From assembly GCA_009379725.1 (NCBI GenBank), contig WHTF01000022.1, positions 1 through 40,319 of the forward strand: 40,319 nucleotides of DNA, written 5' to 3'. Positions 1 to 7,825 of the stretch are shown here, piece by piece. Positions within the stretch are counted from its first letter, which is position 1. Every line of letters starts with the position of its first letter. Under the pieces are notes generated by a model, which worked only from the letters and a program-made list of their open reading frames with translations, did not search any database and was not told the origin of the DNA. The stretch comes from Deltaproteobacteria bacterium. Lineage in GTDB: Bacteria > Desulfobacterota > Binatia > UBA9968. A program made the translations under genes and the position numbers.

Positions 1-390
1 GGAGTTTGTTTCCTCGTTCTCAATCACCTGGCGGCCCTGACCTTTATTCGCGGCTCGTTAATGATCCCGTTCCTGATGTTCCTGGTGTTCATTGGCGCCT
101 TTACCGCTAACAACAGCATCACAGATATTATCTCCTGTCTTATTTTCGGAGTGATCGGCTATTTCATGGTGAAATTCGGCTGGCCTCGGCCGCCACTTAT
201 CCTGGGACTGATTCTCGGCAAGATCGCGGAAAACTATTTGTGGATCTCCACCGCTGCCTACGGTGCGAAATGGTTGCTCTTTCCGACGGTCGTTACACTG
301 ATTGTTCTGACTATTTTCACCGTGGCTTATCCAACTCTGAAGGAACGATGGGGCAAGGCCAAGTATGAGCGGCCGGAAGACGCGGTGTAG
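1..390 (+). CDS. tctA: TctA-type permease of a tripartite tricarboxylate transporter, C-terminal part
   Basis: The reading frame is open from base 1, so the gene begins before the window; about 129 codons are present. TctA is the large membrane subunit of tripartite tricarboxylate transporters, which import carboxylates using ion gradients and a periplasmic receptor. The visible part is very hydrophobic, with about four membrane segments. It contains the family-typical stretches GAFTANNS and FGWPRPPLILGLILG and ends in a charged cytoplasmic tail (KERWGKAKYERPEDAV). An internal ATG at 61 could be mistaken for a start, but homology continues upstream of it. A TctC-type receptor is encoded far away at 37872, and nothing shows that the two work together. 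The family call is firm; the substrate is unknown. Confidence 0.85.
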   Translation, partial: GVCFLVLNHLAALTFIRGSLMIPFLMFLVFIGAFTANNSITDIISCLIFGVIGYFMVKFGWPRPPLILGLILGKIAENYLWISTAAYGAKWLLFPTVVTLIVLTIFTVAYPTLKERWGKAKYERPEDAV

Positions 391-541
391 TCGAACATGA
401 CAAGCCGCACATCGGTTTATGAGCCGCTAGTAAACATTAAATCGGTCGTTGAAGAACAACAGAGCACTTAGCGTTTAATCGGGCATAGGCGCGCAATTGG
501 CAGAGTTCGCGGAAAACCGCACAAACAGCAAGGAGAAAAAA

Positions 542-895
542 ATGAGGAAATTATTTTTGGCATTGGCAATGTGTTTTGCCCTCTCGGGGCTGGCGATGGC
601 AGCGGTCAATATCAACACGGCCACCAAAGAAGAGCTCAGGAGTCTTAAGGGAGTCGGCGAGAAAAGAGCGCAGGATATCATCGACTACCGAACCAAGAAC
701 GGCAACTTCAAATCGGTCGATGATCTGCAAAAAGTCCCCGGTGTCGGCCCAAGCCTTATGAAACAGCTCCGGCCGCAGGTGACGACTACCGGCAACACCA
801 TGATCGAGAAACCGGCGCAGAAATCTACCAAGACCAAAAGTTCCGATTCAACGAAAGCTACGAAGGGCGACGCCATGAAGGCGGAAAAGAAGTAG
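542..895 (+). CDS. Small exported helix-hairpin-helix protein, ComEA-like
   Basis: This is a 117-residue protein. The start at 542 has an AGGAG site eight to ten bases upstream; an in-frame extension to 497 lacks one and would bury the signal peptide. Residues 1-20 form a classic Sec signal (MRKLF, then a hydrophobic core ending in AMA before AVNINTA). Residues about 21-80 hold the ComEA-type double helix-hairpin-helix: VNINTATKEEL, LKGVGEKRAQDII, then VPGVGPSLMKQL. The remainder is a low-complexity Lys/Thr/Ser tail. ComEA-like proteins bind DNA outside the inner membrane during natural uptake, but many short ones are uncharacterised. It stands alone and is followed by a strong terminator. 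DNA binding is inferred from the fold; a role in competence is only a possibility, although type IV pilus motors lie about 10 kb away. Confidence 0.85.
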   Translation: MRKLFLALAMCFALSGLAMAAVNINTATKEELRSLKGVGEKRAQDIIDYRTKNGNFKSVDDLQKVPGVGPSLMKQLRPQVTTTGNTMIEKPAQKSTKTKSSDSTKATKGDAMKAEKK

Positions 896-915
896 CCATC
901 TCTAAATCCGTCGCG

Positions 916-952
916 ACCCCGCCTGGCATCTCAGCTCGGGCGGGGTTTTTTT
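916..952 (+). terminator. Rho-independent terminator after the ComEA-like gene
   Basis: A perfect 8-bp GC-rich stem (ACCCCGCC at 916-923 with GGCGGGGT at 939-946) with a 15-nt loop is followed directly by a run of seven T. It starts 21 bases after the stop codon of the ComEA-like gene. Confidence 0.9.
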
Positions 953-1088
953 CCAAGAAAGCCATTAAATTCTCGCTAGTCGTCCTTCGGAAGCGTTTTT
1001 AATAGATTTCGGGCTCATCCCAGCGACATACCATTCGAGCTCGGCGGCGATTGTCAATTTCTTTCTTCTGCGCTACGGCCCTCAGCAA

Positions 1089-3983
1089 TCAGTCCTCGGA
1101 ACTTATTACTTCCCACAGCAGTTCCGCCGGATGCTTCGCTTTGCGACCGGTCAGATGCTCAATCTGCTGCCGGCACGAAATACCGGGCGCAACGATCTCG
1201 ACATCGCCTGCAGCCGCTTTTACGGCCGGCCCGAGGCGGCGATTACCGATAGTCACCGAAAGATCGTAGTGTTCTTTTTCGAAGCCAAAAGAGCCTGCCA
1301 TACCGCAACAGCCGGAGTCGACTTCGCTGACGTCAAAGCCCGCCGCTTTCAGCACAGCGATCGTCGGTGCCGTTCCGACCAACGCTTTTTGGTGGCAGTG
1401 GCCATGAAGCAGTGCTTTGCGACCGGTGGTTTGAGAATTTAACGAAAGCTTGCCCGCATCTCGTTCTCTGAGCAGAAACTCCTCCAAAAGAAAAGTATTC
1501 TTGGCGACGTTCATGGCATCGTTGGTGCGCAGGAAATCAGGGTACTCGTCTCGTAAGGTCAGCAAACAGGACGGTTCGAGGCCAACAATCGGGATCCCTC
1601 GCTCGGCGAATGGCGCAAGCTGGTCGACATTCCATGCCGCGTTGTTCTTGGCTTCTCCGAGCATTCCCTTCGAGATCATCGGCCGGCCACAGCAGCGTTT
1701 ATTGGCGAGCATCACCCGGTACCCCAAGCGTTCAAGCAGCCGCGTCGCCGCGATGGCGACGTTGGGCGTATTGAAGTCGTTGAAGGTGTCGTGGAATAGC
1801 ACGACTTCACTCTTGGCTCCGTCCCCTTCGGCTTTATGACCATTGAACCAGCTCTCGAAGGTCTCCTTGGCAAATTGCGGTAAAGGCCTGCGGCGGTCCA
1901 CGCCGGCAAATGTTTCTATCAGCCGACGATTCATCTTCGAATTGGCCAGCCAATTAGAAAGCGGCGCGAACTGCGAGCCGATGCGATTTAGCCGCGCAAT
2001 GCCGCCGAACAGCCGGTTGCGCAGGGGCAAGCCGTTGGCGCGGTGATAGTGATCGAGAAACTCGTACTTGAGTTTCGCCATGTCGACATTGGAAGGACAC
2101 TCGGCTTTGCAGGCTTTGCATTCGAGACAGAGATCCATGATTTCATGGAGGCGATGACCCGTGAATTCTTCTTTCGGCACCTTTCCTGACAACACCGTGC
2201 GCAAGGCGTTCGCTCTGCCGCGCGTTGAATGCTCTTCGTCCAGCGTTCCCATGTACGAAGGGCACATCGTACCGTCCAATTTCTTGCGGCATTCACCCAT
2301 GCCGTTGCACATTTCCACGGCCCGCGCGAAACCGCCTTGGCTGCTAAAATCCAATGTCGTCTGCGGCTCCCAGGTTTGGTATTGCGGACTGATCTTTAAC
2401 GACTCGGTCATCGCCGGCGAGTCGACGATTTTGCCCGGGTTCATTAGATTCTTAGGATCAAAGGCCCGCTTCACCTGCTGAAAGGCTTGGTACAGATTCG
2501 CTCCGAAAAGCTTCTGATTGAAATGGCTGCGCGCCAGGCCGTCGCCGTGCTCGCCCGACATCGAACCGTTAAATTCAAGCACAAGATCCGAGATGGCGTT
2601 CGCAATCGATACCATCTTGTGTTTCTCGCTGTCGTCTTTGAGGTTGATGAGCGGGCGAATATGCATGCAACCGACCGAGCAGTGGCCGTAGTAGCCCGCG
2701 ACCGTATCATGGCGCGCAACTACCTCGCGAAAGCGCCGGATAAACTCCGGCAACATCGACGGCTCCACCGCCGTATCTTCGACGAAGGCGATGGGCTTTT
2801 TGTCTCCCTTGATGCCGAGCAGCAGCCCGAGACCGGCCTTGCGCACGCCCCAGATCGCCTTGACCTCTTCCGGCTTAAAAGCGAGGGTCGCCGCATAGCC
2901 GATCTTATGTTTTTTCCGGACCTCTTCGAGTTTATAGACCTGCTCCCTGACCTCTGCTTCCGTTTCACCGGCATACTCGACCATCAGAAGCGACTCCGGT
3001 GTGCCTTGGACGAAGCCAAGCTTTCTCGATTGTTCGATGTTACCGCGGGCCAGATTGAGGATCATCTTGTCAGTGGATTCCATGGCATAAGGCGTCGTCT
3101 GTAGAACCACCTGGGCGCATTCCAGCGCTTCGATGTCATCGTTGAAATGGATGACATCCATTGCCGTCCACTTGGGTTTCGGCACCAGCCGCATCTTGGC
3201 TTCGACGATGGTCGCCAAGGTCCCCTCCGAACCGGTCACGATGCGTGACAAATTAAAGGGCTGCGACTTGATGAATTCATCCAGATTGTAACCGGACACG
3301 CGCCGCATAATCTTTGGATAGCGGGCAAGAATTTCGTCCCTATGTTGCAGTGCGAGTCGTTCGACTTCGCGATAGATGCTGCCTTCGAGCCCGTCAAGCC
3401 CGGTTTTCCTGCTCAGTTCGTCGGGCTGGAGATTTTTCAAGACAACGTCGCTGCCATCGGACAATAAAACGGTAAGCTCCAGAACATGGTCCAGTGTCTT
3501 GCCATAAGTGAGCGAATGGGCACCGGACGAATTGTTGCCGATCATGCCGCCGATGGTGGCGCGATTGGATGTCGATGTATCCGGACCAAATTGAAGCCCC
3601 ATCGACCGCACATGAGCGTTCAACTCATCTTGAACCAATCCCGGTTGCACCCGGCACCACGGCTCTTCTTGATTCACTTCGACAACATTCTGCATGTACT
3701 TGGAGAAGTCCAACACGATCGCCTGCCCCACTGCCTGCCCGGCAAGCGAGGTGCCGCCGCCTCTGGGCAAGATCGAAACTTGGAAGCGATTGGCGATCTC
3801 GATTGCGGCCTGTACATCGTTTTTGTGACGCGGCATGACGACACCAACAGGCTCGATTTGGTAAATGGACGCATCGGTGGAGTACAGCAGGCGAGTATAC
3901 TGATCAAACCGCACCTCGCCGTCGATACGCTTTTTGAGTTCTTTTTCGACCTCTAAATAATCTCTGCTTGAATTCGCTCTCAT
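1089..3983 (-). CDS. FAD-linked, Fe-S-containing D-2-hydroxyacid dehydrogenase (GlcD-GlpC fusion, YdiJ-like)
   Basis: This 964-residue protein oxidises a D-2-hydroxyacid (D-lactate, glycolate or D-2-hydroxyglutarate type) and passes electrons through Fe-S clusters, probably to the membrane quinone pool. The N-terminal half is a PCMH-type FAD-binding domain (PRGGGTSLAGQAVG; GNNSSGAHSLTYG) followed by the FAD-linked oxidase C-terminal domain (YYGHCSVGCMHIRP; SGEHGDG). The second half has a cysteine cluster at about residues 557-580, CLECKACKAECP at about 618-630, and GlpC-like CCG modules at about 762 (CCGRPM), 858 (HGHCHQ) and 888 (DSGCCGMAGSFG). The ATG at 3983 lies five bases after GGAGG; a GTG at 3986 is possible but too close. 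The length matches YdiJ-like fusions (about 1000 aa). The exact substrate cannot be told from sequence. Confidence 0.9.
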   Translation of the reverse strand: MRANSSRDYLEVEKELKKRIDGEVRFDQYTRLLYSTDASIYQIEPVGVVMPRHKNDVQAAIEIANRFQVSILPRGGGTSLAGQAVGQAIVLDFSKYMQNVVEVNQEEPWCRVQPGLVQDELNAHVRSMGLQFGPDTSTSNRATIGGMIGNNSSGAHSLTYGKTLDHVLELTVLLSDGSDVVLKNLQPDELSRKTGLDGLEGSIYREVERLALQHRDEILARYPKIMRRVSGYNLDEFIKSQPFNLSRIVTGSEGTLATIVEAKMRLVPKPKWTAMDVIHFNDDIEALECAQVVLQTTPYAMESTDKMILNLARGNIEQSRKLGFVQGTPESLLMVEYAGETEAEVREQVYKLEEVRKKHKIGYAATLAFKPEEVKAIWGVRKAGLGLLLGIKGDKKPIAFVEDTAVEPSMLPEFIRRFREVVARHDTVAGYYGHCSVGCMHIRPLINLKDDSEKHKMVSIANAISDLVLEFNGSMSGEHGDGLARSHFNQKLFGANLYQAFQQVKRAFDPKNLMNPGKIVDSPAMTESLKISPQYQTWEPQTTLDFSSQGGFARAVEMCNGMGECRKKLDGTMCPSYMGTLDEEHSTRGRANALRTVLSGKVPKEEFTGHRLHEIMDLCLECKACKAECPSNVDMAKLKYEFLDHYHRANGLPLRNRLFGGIARLNRIGSQFAPLSNWLANSKMNRRLIETFAGVDRRRPLPQFAKETFESWFNGHKAEGDGAKSEVVLFHDTFNDFNTPNVAIAATRLLERLGYRVMLANKRCCGRPMISKGMLGEAKNNAAWNVDQLAPFAERGIPIVGLEPSCLLTLRDEYPDFLRTNDAMNVAKNTFLLEEFLLRERDAGKLSLNSQTTGRKALLHGHCHQKALVGTAPTIAVLKAAGFDVSEVDSGCCGMAGSFGFEKEHYDLSVTIGNRRLGPAVKAAAGDVEIVAPGISCRQQIEHLTGRKAKHPAELLWEVISSED

Positions 3984-4104
3984 CACGGCCTCCGCAATTC
4001 AGCCAAAGTCCCGTTGTTTCGTTTGCGCTCTTGAAACCTGTGCCACCCTATGCGGACCTTTGAAGCCTTGAGTTCTTCATCCCCAACGTAGCACTAAGAC
4101 GCCG

Positions 4105-4130
4105 GCCACTACCAGCACGCTGGTCCTGGC
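4105..4130. other. Intergenic hairpin between the dehydrogenase and glycosylase genes
   Basis: GCCA-ct-ACCAG-cacg-CTGGT-cc-TGGC folds into a stem with a symmetric internal loop. No T-run follows on either strand, so it is not a standard terminator. It lies in the 175-bp gap just downstream of the uracil-DNA glycosylase gene (minus strand) and could be an mRNA-end structure. Function unknown. Confidence 0.3.
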
Positions 4131-4158
4131 ATCGCCAAGACTAAACGCATCAGGGATA

Positions 4159-4836
4159 TTAAAGAAGCTCCTTCGCCTGCCGAAAAACACTGTGGAACAT
4201 CGGCTGCGTCAGTTTGCCTGTGAAAGTATTCTGCTGGCTCGGATGGTAGGAGCAGATTAAAGACAGATCGTCCGACAGAACGCTGGCTCGGCCGTGACCG
4301 AATTTCGGGCGCGGTTTGGGAATCGTTCCGCCGGCTTCCTCATAGCCTTTCAGAAACGAGTCGAAAGCGATCTTACCGAGAACGATGACAACGCGCACCT
4401 GCCTCATCATTCTTAGCTCTTGAACAAGAAAGGGACGGCAGCGTTCGAATTCAACCGGAGCGGGCTTATTCAGCGGCGGCGCGCAATGCACGGCGGCGGT
4501 GATATAGCAGTCTCTCAACGCAAGACCGTCGTCGCAATGCTCCGATTTCGCCTGGTTGGCAAAACCAAAAGCATGGAGCGCGCGGTAAAGCCAGTCGCCG
4601 CTGCGGTCTCCGGTAAACATTCTTCCGGTCCGATTGCCGCCGTTGGCCGCCGGTGCAAGCCCGACGATCATAACTCTCGCCTGGGGGTCGCCGAACCCCG
4701 CCAGGGGCTTTGCCCAGTACTCCATGCCGTGATACCGGCGCGGTGGATTTGTCGCGCAAGCTTCGCGCCAGCGAACCAGGCGCGGGCACTTGCGGCACTG
4801 AACAACGCGGTTATTCAATTCGATAAGCTGTTCCAT
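4159..4836 (-). CDS. Uracil-DNA glycosylase, family 5 (UDGb)
   Basis: This 225-residue base-excision repair enzyme removes uracil and other deaminated bases from DNA. The family 5 signature is clear: GLAPAANGGNRTGRMFTGD at residues 59-77 (family 5 lacks the polar Asp/Asn of other families at this site) and HPSQQNTFTGKLT at 198-210. Four cysteines, C14, C17, C118 and C133, have the spacing of the 4Fe-4S cluster of family 4/5 enzymes. The chosen ATG (4836) puts the CxxC near the N-terminus, as in relatives; a GTG nine codons upstream (4863) is the alternative. Neither start has a strong ribosome site. It appears to be a single-gene unit, divergent from fumC. Confidence 0.92.
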   Translation of the reverse strand: MEQLIELNNRVVQCRKCPRLVRWREACATNPPRRYHGMEYWAKPLAGFGDPQARVMIVGLAPAANGGNRTGRMFTGDRSGDWLYRALHAFGFANQAKSEHCDDGLALRDCYITAAVHCAPPLNKPAPVEFERCRPFLVQELRMMRQVRVVIVLGKIAFDSFLKGYEEAGGTIPKPRPKFGHGRASVLSDDLSLICSYHPSQQNTFTGKLTQPMFHSVFRQAKELL

Positions 4837-5034
4837 TGGCAATAGGGACCTTATTCCTTGCACGAGCCGAATTGAAAATCATTATCACAAAATTCACGAC
4901 GCATCTAAGCCATTGTCGAGGACATGCTTGATACCCCGACCAAAAATAAATGCCAAAGAAGGTTGATTCGACCCAGTTGGTCCATCGCGTCGTCCATGAT
5001 AGATGAATACAAGACGCCCAAGAGGAGAAAGAAA

Positions 5035-6444
5035 ATGGCCGAGCAAGAATACCGAATGGAACGGGATTCCATGGGTGAAGTACGGGTTCCCAAGAGCGCC
5101 TACTACGGCGCCCAGACTCAGCGAGCTGTAGAGAACTTTCCGATCAGCGGTATCGGCTTCCCGCCAACCTTCATCCATGCGCTGGCGCTGATCAAATATG
5201 CCGCAGCCACGGCCAATGAAGGTCTAGGATTGTTGGATGGCAAAATTGCCGGAGCCATTCGTGATGCGGCAAAAGAAATCATGGAAGGAAAACACCACAA
5301 AGAGTTCGTTGTCGATATTTTTCAAACCGGATCAGGCACATCCACCAACATGAACGTTAACGAGGTCATTGCCAATCGGGTACTCGAACTTCTCGGGAAA
5401 TCCCGCGGCAGCAAGGAGATACACCCCAACGATCACGTAAACATGGGACAATCGAGCAATGACGTAATCCCGACGGCGATTCATGTCGCTGCGCTGGGGG
5501 CGATACGGCAGAATCTTCTTCCCGCTTTAATCGGCCTCCACAGCGCGCTCGAAAGTAAAGCGAAAGAATTCGATTCCATCGTGAAAATCGGCCGCACCCA
5601 TCTCAACGACGCCACCCCTATTCGACTGGGTCAGGAATTTAGCGGCTATGCACGGCAGATCGAGCTCGGTATAGAACGTATTAAAGCCGCTTCGAATGGG
5701 CTCGAAGAGCTTGCGCTGGGGGGGACCGCAGTCGGCACGGGCATCAATACGCATCCGGAATTTGCCATGCGCGCCATCAAAGTCATCTCTGAAGAGACCG
5801 GCATCGCCTTTCGTGAAGCCGAGAACCATTTTGAAGCGCAGGCGGCACGAGACGCCGTAGTGTACGTGAGCGGCGCAATCAAAACTTTGGCGGTCAGCTT
5901 AACCAAAATAACTAACGACATTCGATGGCTCGCCTCCGGCCCGCGCTGCGCGATCGGCGAGATCGGTCTCCCCGAGACGCAACCGGGCTCCTCGATCATG
6001 CCGGGCAAAGTCAATCCCGTGCTCTGCGAATCGGTGCTTCAAGTAGCCGCCCACGTGATCGGTTGCGACGCAACGATAATGATTTGCGGGCAAGCGGGTA
6101 ACTTTGAATTGAATGTGACACTGCCAATTGTTACGCTTAAGATACTCGAGGCCATACAGTTTACGGCCAACGCGGTGAAGGCTTTGTCGGAAAAATGCGT
6201 GATTGGCATCGAAGCTAACCAGGAGCGCTGTAACGAGCTCGTGGAAAACAGCCTTGCCATGGTTACGGCACTGGCGCCATTGATCGGCTATGACGCCGCC
6301 GCAAAGATCGCGCACGAGGCCATTGCGAGCGGCAAGACTGTTCGACAGGTTGCTCAGATGCACAAGGCGCTGCCGGACGAGCGATTAAAAAACGCCCTCG
6401 ACCCTTGGAGTATGACCCTTCCCGGTAGTCGAAAAGAGAAGTAA
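5035..6444 (+). CDS. fumC: Fumarate hydratase class II
   Basis: This 469-residue, iron-independent fumarase interconverts fumarate and L-malate in the TCA cycle. It has the fumarase/aspartase superfamily signature GSSIMPGKVNPV at about residues 317-328, including the mobile loop with the catalytic serine, the TGSGTSTNMNVNEV substrate-site segment near residue 100, and the GRTHLNDATP His region near 186. The length is normal. I start at 5035, seven bases after GAGGAG; the open frame reaches back to 4924, but that extension has no ribosome site and does not look like fumarase. A ferredoxin remnant and the succinate dehydrogenase operon follow on the same strand, placing two consecutive TCA enzymes next to each other. 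Aspartase is a less likely alternative given the close match to FumC. Confidence 0.95.
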   Translation: MAEQEYRMERDSMGEVRVPKSAYYGAQTQRAVENFPISGIGFPPTFIHALALIKYAAATANEGLGLLDGKIAGAIRDAAKEIMEGKHHKEFVVDIFQTGSGTSTNMNVNEVIANRVLELLGKSRGSKEIHPNDHVNMGQSSNDVIPTAIHVAALGAIRQNLLPALIGLHSALESKAKEFDSIVKIGRTHLNDATPIRLGQEFSGYARQIELGIERIKAASNGLEELALGGTAVGTGINTHPEFAMRAIKVISEETGIAFREAENHFEAQAARDAVVYVSGAIKTLAVSLTKITNDIRWLASGPRCAIGEIGLPETQPGSSIMPGKVNPVLCESVLQVAAHVIGCDATIMICGQAGNFELNVTLPIVTLKILEAIQFTANAVKALSEKCVIGIEANQERCNELVENSLAMVTALAPLIGYDAAAKIAHEAIASGKTVRQVAQMHKALPDERLKNALDPWSMTLPGSRKEK

Positions 6445-6516
6445 GTCACCGCGTGCAAAGCTGTTTTTTTTCTGTTATAAGCCGAGAATAATTCAAATAG
6501 CTTGAAGGGAGTTTCC

Positions 6517-6846
6517 ATGATCCAACGACCACAGCCCTACAAGCGACAAATTTATCTTTGTATCAATAACCGAAACGGCGAGAGCCCCTCTTGCGGCTAC
6601 AGTGGCGGCGAAGATATCGCGGAAGATCTGAAGTAAATCGCCAAGGAAATGAATTTAAAAGGCAAGCTGCGCGTGGGTCGGAGCGGCTGTATGGATCTCT
6701 GTGCTTTTGGCCCGAATATGATGATCTGGCCGGAAGGGCTTTGGTATATGAAAGTTACCAAGGACGATATTCCGCAGATCGTTGAAACTTATATGAAGCT
6801 TGAAGAAGCAAATAAAGCTAAAGAGGAAACCGCCGCGGCGAAATAA
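6517..6846 (+). pseudogene. Thioredoxin-like (2Fe-2S) ferredoxin gene interrupted by an in-frame TAA
   Basis: A strong ribosome site (AAGGGAG, five bases before the ATG) opens a frame that reads as a small thioredoxin-fold 2Fe-2S ferredoxin. It has C15 and C26, then C58 and C62 in GRSGCMDLCAFGPN, followed by the typical MIWPEGLWYMKVTKDDIPQIVE. Codon 40 (6634-6636) is TAA, splitting the two cysteine pairs. The frame is otherwise intact to a stop at 6844-6846, giving 109 codons plus stop, the usual family length. Relatives tend to have a charged residue here, so a G-to-T change (GAA to TAA) is the simplest explanation. A restart at 6649 would lack two ligands. Because the rest is so well preserved, this is either a very recent nonsense mutation or a sequence error. 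TAA is not a known selenocysteine or pyrrolysine codon. Confidence 0.8.
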
Positions 6847-6899
6847 ACCAACTTTTGCATCGCAGTCGCCTTCCTTTCGATTTCACGAAAAGAAAATAA

Positions 6900-6938
6900 G
6901 CGGTTTCCCGTTCAACTTGAATCGGAAAACCGCATTTT
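6900..6938 (+). terminator. Probable terminator after the ferredoxin-like gene
   Basis: GCGGTTTCC (6900-6908) pairs with GGAAAACCGC (6924-6933), leaving one bulged A, and ATTTTG follows. It separates the fumC/ferredoxin unit from the succinate dehydrogenase promoter. Confidence 0.55.
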
Positions 6939-6976
6939 GGCGTCAGTTGGATGCTCAATTCCATCTTCAAGGTTGC

Positions 6977-7007
6977 TTGACATTAAGTAGAAGCCATCCA
7001 CTATTAA
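6977..7007 (+). promoter_or_regulatory. Candidate sigma70 promoter of the succinate dehydrogenase operon
   Basis: A perfect TTGACA (6977-6982) is followed after 19 bases by TATTAA (7002-7007) in an AT-rich tract. Spacing is slightly long. The first sdh codon is about 55 bases further on, with AAAGG just before the GTG. Confidence 0.45.
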
Positions 7008-7060
7008 TTATAAGTATAAGACATTAGAACTTAGAACCTTTAAGGCTAAAGGATGCAATC

Positions 7061-7825
7061 GTGAGCGATAAGACATTAACCCTGAATCAGTTTCGCACAT
7101 TGCGTAAGGACGCCTGGTGGAAAGAGCCGCTGCTGGTGGTTGTCGTGCTAGGCGGATTTGCCATTTATGCTACCTGGGCGGCTTTTCAAAATGCCCACTA
7201 TTATGTGGCGCCCTACTTGTCTCCCTTTTACTCGCCCTGTCTTGCCGAGAACTGTGACCACTTGACACTTCCACTAGTGGGCTCTTGGTGGAATTTATCG
7301 CCGGCATTCTTGATTTTATGGGTGCCGGGAGGATTTCGCGCCACCTGTTATTATTACCGCAAAGCCTACTACCGCTCGTTCTTCCTGTCTCCACCGGCTT
7401 GTGCCGTGCGTGATGCTGCCAAAAACTACAGCGGTGAATCCCGTTTTCCATTTCTGCTGCAAAACCTGCACCGCTATTTTTTTTATCTTTCCATCGTCAT
7501 TTTGGTTTTTTTGTGGTGGGATGCGATCTTAGCGTTTCGCTTCCCGGAAGGTTTCGGGATGGGCGTCGGGACTATCGTTCTTATCGTTAATGCATTTCTC
7601 CTTACGCTGTTTAGTCTTTCCTGCAACTCTTGCCGGCATATCTCTGGCGGTTATTTAAACTCATTTCACAGCGCGCCTTTAAGGTACAAATTCTGGAGTT
7701 TCGTCAGCCGGCTCAACCTCCGCCATATGGAATACGCCTGGGTGAGCCTGATCTGGGTTGCATTGACGGATCTTTACGTCCGTCTGCTCTCTATGGGCGT
7801 CATTCATGATTTGAGGTTTTTCTAA
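7061..7825 (+). CDS. Succinate dehydrogenase membrane-anchor subunit (mycobacterial Sdh1-like type)
   Basis: This 254-residue polytopic membrane protein has about five hydrophobic segments, near residues 21-41, 79-99, 140-160, 169-190 and 225-246. It is rich in aromatic residues and has a CNSCRH motif near 187-192. It is not a standard SdhC or SdhD by sequence, but its place directly before sdhA and sdhB, with a one-base TAATG overlap, and the order anchor-flavoprotein-iron protein match the single-anchor operon known from mycobacterial Sdh1-type complexes. It would hold the complex in the membrane and provide the quinone site. The start is a GTG with AAAGG upstream. Haem content cannot be judged confidently. 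The role rests on context plus topology. Confidence 0.8.
   Translation: MSDKTLTLNQFRTLRKDAWWKEPLLVVVVLGGFAIYATWAAFQNAHYYVAPYLSPFYSPCLAENCDHLTLPLVGSWWNLSPAFLILWVPGGFRATCYYYRKAYYRSFFLSPPACAVRDAAKNYSGESRFPFLLQNLHRYFFYLSIVILVFLWWDAILAFRFPEGFGMGVGTIVLIVNAFLLTLFSLSCNSCRHISGGYLNSFHSAPLRYKFWSFVSRLNLRHMEYAWVSLIWVALTDLYVRLLSMGVIHDLRFF

Noticed and set aside
2487-3104. Open frame of 205 codons on the plus strand
   Set aside because: Antisense shadow of the FAD/Fe-S dehydrogenase; composition and content give no independent gene.
4924-5034. N-terminal extension of fumarase from an upstream ATG
   Set aside because: No ribosome site, no family similarity, and a good GAGGAG precedes the ATG at 5035.
6634-6636. 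TAA in the ferredoxin-like gene as a recoded codon
   Set aside because: Neither Sec (UGA) nor Pyl (UAG) uses TAA; mutation or sequence error is simpler.
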